From NCBI RefSeq assembly GCF_000240165.1, contig NC_017585.1, positions 372,001-436,000 on the forward strand: a stretch of DNA of 64,000 nucleotides, read 5' to 3'. Origin of the DNA: Streptantibioticus cattleyicolor NRRL 8057 = DSM 46488. GTDB taxonomy: Bacteria > Actinomycetota > Actinomycetes > Streptomycetales > Streptomycetaceae. Shown here one piece after another: positions 59,726-64,000 of this stretch. Within the stretch, counting starts at the first letter, position 1. Each line of letters begins with the position of its first letter. The notes beneath the pieces were generated by a model. The model did not search any database. It worked only from the letters and a program-made list of their open reading frames with translations, and was not told the origin of the DNA. Both the position numbers and the translations under genes were made by a program.

Positions 59726-61306
59726 ATGCCGGTGGCGCGCCGGGTGGCGGATGCGGCGGCCGGGCCGGGGGCCGACGGTCCCGCGTTCGTGATGGACGAC
59801 GTCGCGGTCACCCACCGGCAACTGGCGCTGCGGGCCGCGGCGGTGGCGGCCGGGCTGCGTACGGTGCCCGCCCGGCGCCGTGACTGGCTCACGGCGGACG
59901 CCCGGCTGCTGGCGATCGCCACCGGCAACCACCCGGTCTTCGCCGAGCTGTTCACCGGGGGCACGGCCGGTGACGGGGCGTGCGCGGTGCTCGATCCGCA
60001 GTGGGGGGTCCGGCAGGCCGAGGCGGTGCTGACGCGGCTGCGGCCGGATCTGCTGGTGGTCGGTGACGAGGGGTCCGCGCTGCGCGGGCCGGCCGCGGCG
60101 CTGGGGGTGCCGGTGCTGGTGGCCGACGGCGGCCCGGACGGCTACGAGGCGTGGCGGGAGGCTCATCAACCCGCCGGTTTCCAGGGCTTGCTGACGGTTG
60201 GTCAGGACGGGTCGGCGTTCCTGGTGGGCTTCACCTCCGGCACCACCGGCGTGCCCAAGGCGTTCCGGCGCTCGCGGGGTTCGTGGCGGGCGAGTCTGGC
60301 GCTGGGCCGTACCGCCTGGGGGATGGACGCCACCCGGCACACCTTCGCCCCCGGACCGCTGGCGCACGGGCTCAGCCTCTACGCGCTCGCCGAGTGCCTG
60401 GAGGCGGGGGCGGCCTTCCACGGGCTCACCCGGTTCGGGGGCGGCGCCTTCGCCGAGCGGCTGGCGGCCGGCTCGGTGCGGCGGCTGGTGGTCGCCCCGA
60501 CGATGCTCAGCGCGCTCTGCTCGGCCGCCGGCGACCGCCGCTTCCCCGGGGTGGACCACGTGGTGACCGGGGCCGCCCGGCTCCCTCCCGAGTTGCTCCC
60601 CCCGGCCGCCCGCGTCCTGCCCGCCGCCCGCGTCACCGAGTACTACGGCGCCTCCGAACTCGGCTTCGTCACCCGGCGCGAGCTGGGCCCGCTGCCGCAG
60701 GCCGCCCGGCGGGCCGGCCAGGACGACGAACCGGACGTGGGCACCGCGTTCCCCGGTGTGGAGCTGGCGGTGCGCGACGAGAAGGGCGCCGCGCTGCCCG
60801 CGGGGGGCACCGGAACGGTGTGGGTGCGCACCCCGCTGGCCTGCGACGGCTACCTGTGGGGCGACGGGGGCTTCCGTACCGAGGACGGCTGGGCGACCGT
60901 CGGCGACCTGGGGCGCCTCGGGTCCGACGGGCGGCTGCGGCTGGCCGGCCGTGGCGGGATGGTGATCACCGGTGGCCTCAACGTCTACCTCGCGGAGGTG
61001 GAGCAGGCGCTGACCGCGTTGCCGGGGATCGACCAGGCGCTGGTCACCGGGGTGCCCGACGACTACCTCGGGCGGGCGCTGGTCGCCGTGGTCACCGGCC
61101 CCGGGGTCGCCGGGCTCAGCCAGGCTCGGCTGCGGGAGCTGTGCCGTCCGTCGCTGGCCCGCTACAAGGTGCCGCGGCGGCTGTACACGCTCGACGCGTG
61201 GCCGCTCACCGCCAGCGGCAAGATCGCCCGGGGGGTCGTCGAGGGGTGGATCGCCGACGCCGGCCCCCGGCTCGTCCCACTGCCCCCGGGAGACGACGAT
61301 GGCTGA
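59726..61306 (+). CDS. Acyl-CoA ligase (YhfT-like AMP-forming enzyme)
   Basis: 526 residues of the ANL adenylating family. GFTSGTTGVPKAFRRSRGSW, in part, is the P-loop (about 167-177), EYYGASELGFV the A5 motif, DGWATVGDLGRL the A7/A8 region, and LTASGKIARG carries the catalytic lysine. GGAGG precedes the ATG, 6 nt after bioY. In Bacillus subtilis bioY2 (yhfU) is followed by yhfT (ligase) and yhfS (thiolase) under BirA control, and this operon has the same gene content. It probably activates a fatty or dicarboxylic acid linked to biotin precursor supply. Confidence 0.9.
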   Translation: MPVARRVADAAAGPGADGPAFVMDDVAVTHRQLALRAAAVAAGLRTVPARRRDWLTADARLLAIATGNHPVFAELFTGGTAGDGACAVLDPQWGVRQAEAVLTRLRPDLLVVGDEGSALRGPAAALGVPVLVADGGPDGYEAWREAHQPAGFQGLLTVGQDGSAFLVGFTSGTTGVPKAFRRSRGSWRASLALGRTAWGMDATRHTFAPGPLAHGLSLYALAECLEAGAAFHGLTRFGGGAFAERLAAGSVRRLVVAPTMLSALCSAAGDRRFPGVDHVVTGAARLPPELLPPAARVLPAARVTEYYGASELGFVTRRELGPLPQAARRAGQDDEPDVGTAFPGVELAVRDEKGAALPAGGTGTVWVRTPLACDGYLWGDGGFRTEDGWATVGDLGRLGSDGRLRLAGRGGMVITGGLNVYLAEVEQALTALPGIDQALVTGVPDDYLGRALVAVVTGPGVAGLSQARLRELCRPSLARYKVPRRLYTLDAWPLTASGKIARGVVEGWIADAGPRLVPLPPGDDDG

Positions 61307-62498
61307 CGCGCTGTCCGACGAACGGCGTCCGGTGGTGGTCGCCGCCCGCCGTACGCCCATCGGCCGGGCCGGCGGCGCGCTGGCCGGGGTCGAGGTGTCG
61401 ACGCTGCTGGCCGCGGTGATCCGGGACGCGCTGGCCGACGCCCGGGCCGACCCCGGGCTCGTCGACGACGTGCTGGTGGGCAACGCGGTCGGGGGCGGCG
61501 GCAACCCGGCGCGGCTCGCGGCGCTGGAGGCGGGGCTGCCGGTGGAGGTCCCCGGGGTGAGCGTGGACCGGCAGTGCGGGTCGGGCCTGGAGGCGGTGGT
61601 GCTCGCCTGCCGGCTGGTGGCCGCGGGCGCCGGTGAGGTCTATCTGGCGGGCGGCGGCGAGAGCGTGAGCACCGCGCCGTGGCGGGTGCGTCCGCCCCGG
61701 CGGCCGGGCGGGCTGCCGGAGTTCTACGCCCGACCCCGGTTCGCCCCGGAGTCGGTGGGCGACCCGGAGATGGGGGTGGCGGCGGAGAACGTGGCCGCGG
61801 CGTACGGCGTGTCGCGGCGGCGGCAGGACGAGTTCGCGCTGCGCAGCCATCGCCGGGCGGTGGCGGCGTGGCGGGCGGGACGGTTCGCCGCCGAGACCAC
61901 CCCGGTGGACACCGGGCGGGCCCGGGTGACGCGGGACGAGTGCCCCCGCCCGGACACCTCACTGGCGGCGCTGGCCGCGCTGCCCGCCGTCTTCGTGGCC
62001 GGCGGCACGGTCACCGCGGGCAACTCCTGCCCGGTCAACGACGGTGCCGCCATGGTGGTGGTGACCAGTGTGGCGGCGGCCCGGCGGCTCGGGCACCGCC
62101 GCGGGCTGGGCTTCGTCGACGCGGCCGGCGCCGGGGTCGACCCCGGTATGCTCGGCATCGGCCCGGTGGCGGCCACCCGGCGGCTGCGGGCCCGCAACCC
62201 CGCTCTCGACCCGCGGGCGGTGCACCGGGTGGAGTTCAACGAGGCGTTCGCGGCACAGGTGTTGGCCTCCCTCGACGCCCTGGGCATCGATCCAGAACAC
62301 GTCAACCTCGACGGCGGCGCGCTGGCCCTCGGCCATCCGTACGGCGCCTCCGGGGCGGTGCTGGTCACCCGGCTGTACAGCCAGCTGGTCCGGGAGCGGG
62401 CGGACGGGGTGCCGCCGTGCGGTGCCCGCGCGCTGGCCATGATGGGCATCGCCGGGGGGCTGGGGATCAGCGCGCTCTTCGAATCGCTGGCCTGGTGA
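61299..62498 (+). CDS. Thiolase-like protein (YhfS-like), second active-site cysteine absent
   Basis: 399 residues, full thiolase length. Cys93 in DRQCGSGLEAV, Asn314 in VEFNEAFAAQ and His346 in ALGHPYGASG are present. At the C-terminus, where thiolases have CxGGG with the general-base cysteine, the sequence reads MMGIAGGLG, so that Cys is Gly383. It can probably form an acyl enzyme at Cys93 but not use the usual base, so ordinary thiolysis or Claisen activity is doubtful. The ATG overlaps the ligase end by 8 nt. It ends the biotin-transport operon. Confidence 0.88.
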   Translation: MADALSDERRPVVVAARRTPIGRAGGALAGVEVSTLLAAVIRDALADARADPGLVDDVLVGNAVGGGGNPARLAALEAGLPVEVPGVSVDRQCGSGLEAVVLACRLVAAGAGEVYLAGGGESVSTAPWRVRPPRRPGGLPEFYARPRFAPESVGDPEMGVAAENVAAAYGVSRRRQDEFALRSHRRAVAAWRAGRFAAETTPVDTGRARVTRDECPRPDTSLAALAALPAVFVAGGTVTAGNSCPVNDGAAMVVVTSVAAARRLGHRRGLGFVDAAGAGVDPGMLGIGPVAATRRLRARNPALDPRAVHRVEFNEAFAAQVLASLDALGIDPEHVNLDGGALALGHPYGASGAVLVTRLYSQLVRERADGVPPCGARALAMMGIAGGLGISALFESLAW

Positions 62499-62633
62499 CC
62501 CGGGCGACCGTGCCCGGTTCACCCACGCAGGGCACCGCGAGGGCCGCCTGGCCGCAGCCTGCCTGCGCGAACCCCGAACACCTGCTCCGATGGGGTCCGT
62601 AACCCTCGTTACCGACCCAGGAGAGCCCATTCC

Positions 62634-63707
62634 ATGCACGCCGCCCCTCCGGCCGGCTCCTCCGGCCGGCCGCCGGACCAGCATCGCCCGCACCCGTCCC
62701 CGCCGCCACACCGCCGCCTCCGCCGCTGCCTGACGGCGGCCACCGCCTTGCTGCTGCCCGCCCTGCTGGCCGCGGCGGGGTCGCCGCCGGGCCCGGCCGC
62801 CTTCCGGCACCCGGCGCGCTACCCGATGCGGGTGAGCGCCTGGGTGGCCAACAGCGGCTCGTCCACGGTCTCGGTCTACGACACCCGGCTGGAGCGCCGC
62901 ATCGGCACCGTCCAGGTGGGCCACGGGCCGACCGGGGTGGGCGCCGCCCCGGACGGCGACGCGGTCTACGTGGCCAACGGCCGCTCGGACACCGTCTCGT
63001 TCGTCGGCACCGCCTCCCGGCTGGCCACGGCCACCGTACCCGTGCAGCGGCGGCCCTTCGCGGCGATGCCGACCCGGGACGGGCGCCACGTGCTGGCGGC
63101 CAACTTCGGCTCGGACACCGTCTCGATCATCAGTGTCCGGGCCCGCCAGGTGATCGCCACCGTGCCGGTGGGGCCGCTGCCGCACAGCATCACCACCATC
63201 CCGGACGGCCGGGCCTACGTCACCGACAACGGCGGCAGCGCGGTGACCGTGCTCGGTCCGGACGGCCACGTGATCCGGATCATCCCGGTGGGCGACTTCC
63301 CCAGCGGGATCAGCTCCTCGCCCTCCGGCGACCGGGTCTACGTCTCCAACACCGGTTCCGGCACGGTGTCGGTGATCGACACCCGTTCCGACACCGTGGT
63401 GGCCGTCCTGCCGGCCGGGCGGGCGCCGCTGGGCAACGCCGTCGCGCCGGACGGCACCCGGCTGTATGTCGCCGACTCGGCCCGGGACCTGCTGCTGATC
63501 ATCGACATCCCGGCCCACCGCGTCGTCGCCGAGGTGCCGGTCGGTGTCCAGCCGCAGGACGTCGCCGTCACCCCGGACGGCCGCCGGGTCTGGGTGACCA
63601 ACGAGGGTTCCGACACCGTCTCGGTGGTCGACCCCTTCGTCCCCCGGGTGCGCGTCACCCTGCCGACCGGACACGAACCGGAGGGCATCGCCATCACCCC
63701 GCGCTGA
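62634..63707 (+). CDS. Secreted or membrane-anchored YVTN beta-propeller protein
   Basis: 357 residues from an ATG with AGGAGAG upstream. A basic, Pro-rich N-terminus is followed by a hydrophobic segment (LTAATALLLPALLAAAG, about 34-50), either a signal peptide or an anchor. The rest is seven blade-like repeats of about 42 residues, each with the YVTN pattern, for example AVYVANGRSDTVSFV, VYVSNTGSGTVSVID and VWVTNEGSDTVSVVD. Such propellers bind partners at the cell surface; enzymatic function is not expected. Confidence 0.88.
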   Translation: MHAAPPAGSSGRPPDQHRPHPSPPPHRRLRRCLTAATALLLPALLAAAGSPPGPAAFRHPARYPMRVSAWVANSGSSTVSVYDTRLERRIGTVQVGHGPTGVGAAPDGDAVYVANGRSDTVSFVGTASRLATATVPVQRRPFAAMPTRDGRHVLAANFGSDTVSIISVRARQVIATVPVGPLPHSITTIPDGRAYVTDNGGSAVTVLGPDGHVIRIIPVGDFPSGISSSPSGDRVYVSNTGSGTVSVIDTRSDTVVAVLPAGRAPLGNAVAPDGTRLYVADSARDLLLIIDIPAHRVVAEVPVGVQPQDVAVTPDGRRVWVTNEGSDTVSVVDPFVPRVRVTLPTGHEPEGIAITPR

Positions 63708-64000
63708 CCGGCGGGGCCGACGCGCTCGGCATCACTTCGGCAATCCGGCCCGGGGCACCGGCGGCCATCCGTACCGGCGGCCGGAGGCGGCCCGGCGCAC
63801 GCGTGTCGCCGGGCCGCCGGGCACGCCGGTGGCATCGCCGCCTCCCCGTCCTCGGCTCCCCCGCGGGCGGGGACGGCGTGGCGTCGCGCGGTGGCGTGGG
63901 GGCCGACCGGGCCGCCGTGCGAGGCCGTTGACGGCCCCGTGGGGCCAACGGACCGCTTCCCGGCGACGGTTCACCCGACGGCGGGCCGGGCCCCGACGCC
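63708..64000. other. Window end, no recognised gene
   Basis: About 290 bp after the propeller gene. It is extremely GC-rich with several short inverted repeats but no convincing frame or regulatory signal. The downstream neighbour lies outside the window. Confidence 0.4.

Noticed and set aside
58964-61504. Long minus-strand frame opposite bioN, bioY and the acyl-CoA ligase
   Set aside because: Composition is antisense-like, and the plus-strand genes are unambiguous family members with overlapping starts and stops.
1-64000. tRNA, rRNA, transposase or integrase genes marking a genomic island
   Set aside because: I looked for them by eye and found no cloverleaf with a TTCGA-type arm, no rRNA sequence and no recombinase-like protein; a dedicated RNA search was not possible.

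Overview
The window is very GC-rich, uses many GTG starts, has almost no AT-rich spacers, and carries actinomycete hallmark families: a LuxR regulator related to the large ATP-binding type, WYL and XRE regulators, a GAF/PAS/SpoIIE phosphatase, anti-sigma and anti-anti-sigma proteins, a DUF4360 secreted protein and cytochromes P450. It is most likely a Streptomyces or close relative. I found no rRNA, tRNA, CRISPR array, insertion sequence or phage gene.

Layout. 1-3.6 kb: C-terminal part of a LuxR-type regulator, a MarR regulator divergent from an alpha/beta hydrolase, and an orphan protein. 4.4-11.8 kb: the most unusual part, a five-gene operon in which every gene overlaps the next by 4 nt. 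It encodes a PaaK-like adenylating enzyme, an MFS exporter, a two-lobed GNAT-like acyltransferase, a LuxE-like acyl-protein synthetase and a LuxC acyl reductase fused to a second PaaK-like ligase, and ends at a perfect 13-bp terminator stem. There is no luciferase. It looks like a carboxylic-acid-to-aldehyde or acyl-transfer pathway with export. 12-17.5 kb: membrane, lipoprotein, WYL/DinB and XRE genes. 17.8-18.7 kb: two truncated genes joined by an apparent deletion, a phosphotransferase N-terminus and a luciferase-like oxidoreductase C-terminus, possibly the remnant of a class V lanthipeptide-type cluster. 18.8-22.6 kb: isochorismatase-like hydrolase, MarR/MFS pair and a secreted beta-propeller.

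22.9-27.2 kb: a minus-strand operon (family III CoA-transferase, HpcH/HpaI lyase, metal-dependent cyclase/hydrolase, MmgE/PrpD) that looks like catabolism of a branched C5-C6 acid through its CoA thioester. 28.2-33.1 kb: zinc-ribbon protein, a stand-alone hemC, TetR, and a divergent hydroxyacyl-CoA dehydrogenase/acetoacetate decarboxylase pair. 33.3-41.3 kb: STAS, anti-sigma kinase and SpoIIE phosphatase proteins, a frameshifted HD-domain gene, a P450 with a divergent TetR, and a rhomboid protease. 41.3-50.2 kb: small zinc proteins, a lone signal peptidase I, secreted and redox proteins, a FAD monooxygenase with a divergent TetR, SDR, GNAT and hydrolase.

50.4-62.5 kb is a biotin region. An acyl carrier protein, a ketosynthase and BioF overlap on the plus strand and converge on P450, BioB and BioD on the minus strand. 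An enoyl-thioester-reductase-like protein and a hotdog thioesterase follow, then an operon for the ECF biotin transporter (BioM, BioN, BioY) with an acyl-CoA ligase and a thiolase-like protein, resembling the BirA-controlled yhfUTS set of Bacillus subtilis. No BioA, BioC, BioH, BioW or BioZ was recognised, so the dedicated ACP, ketosynthase and P450 are candidates for an unusual way of making the pimeloyl precursor. A YVTN beta-propeller gene closes the window.
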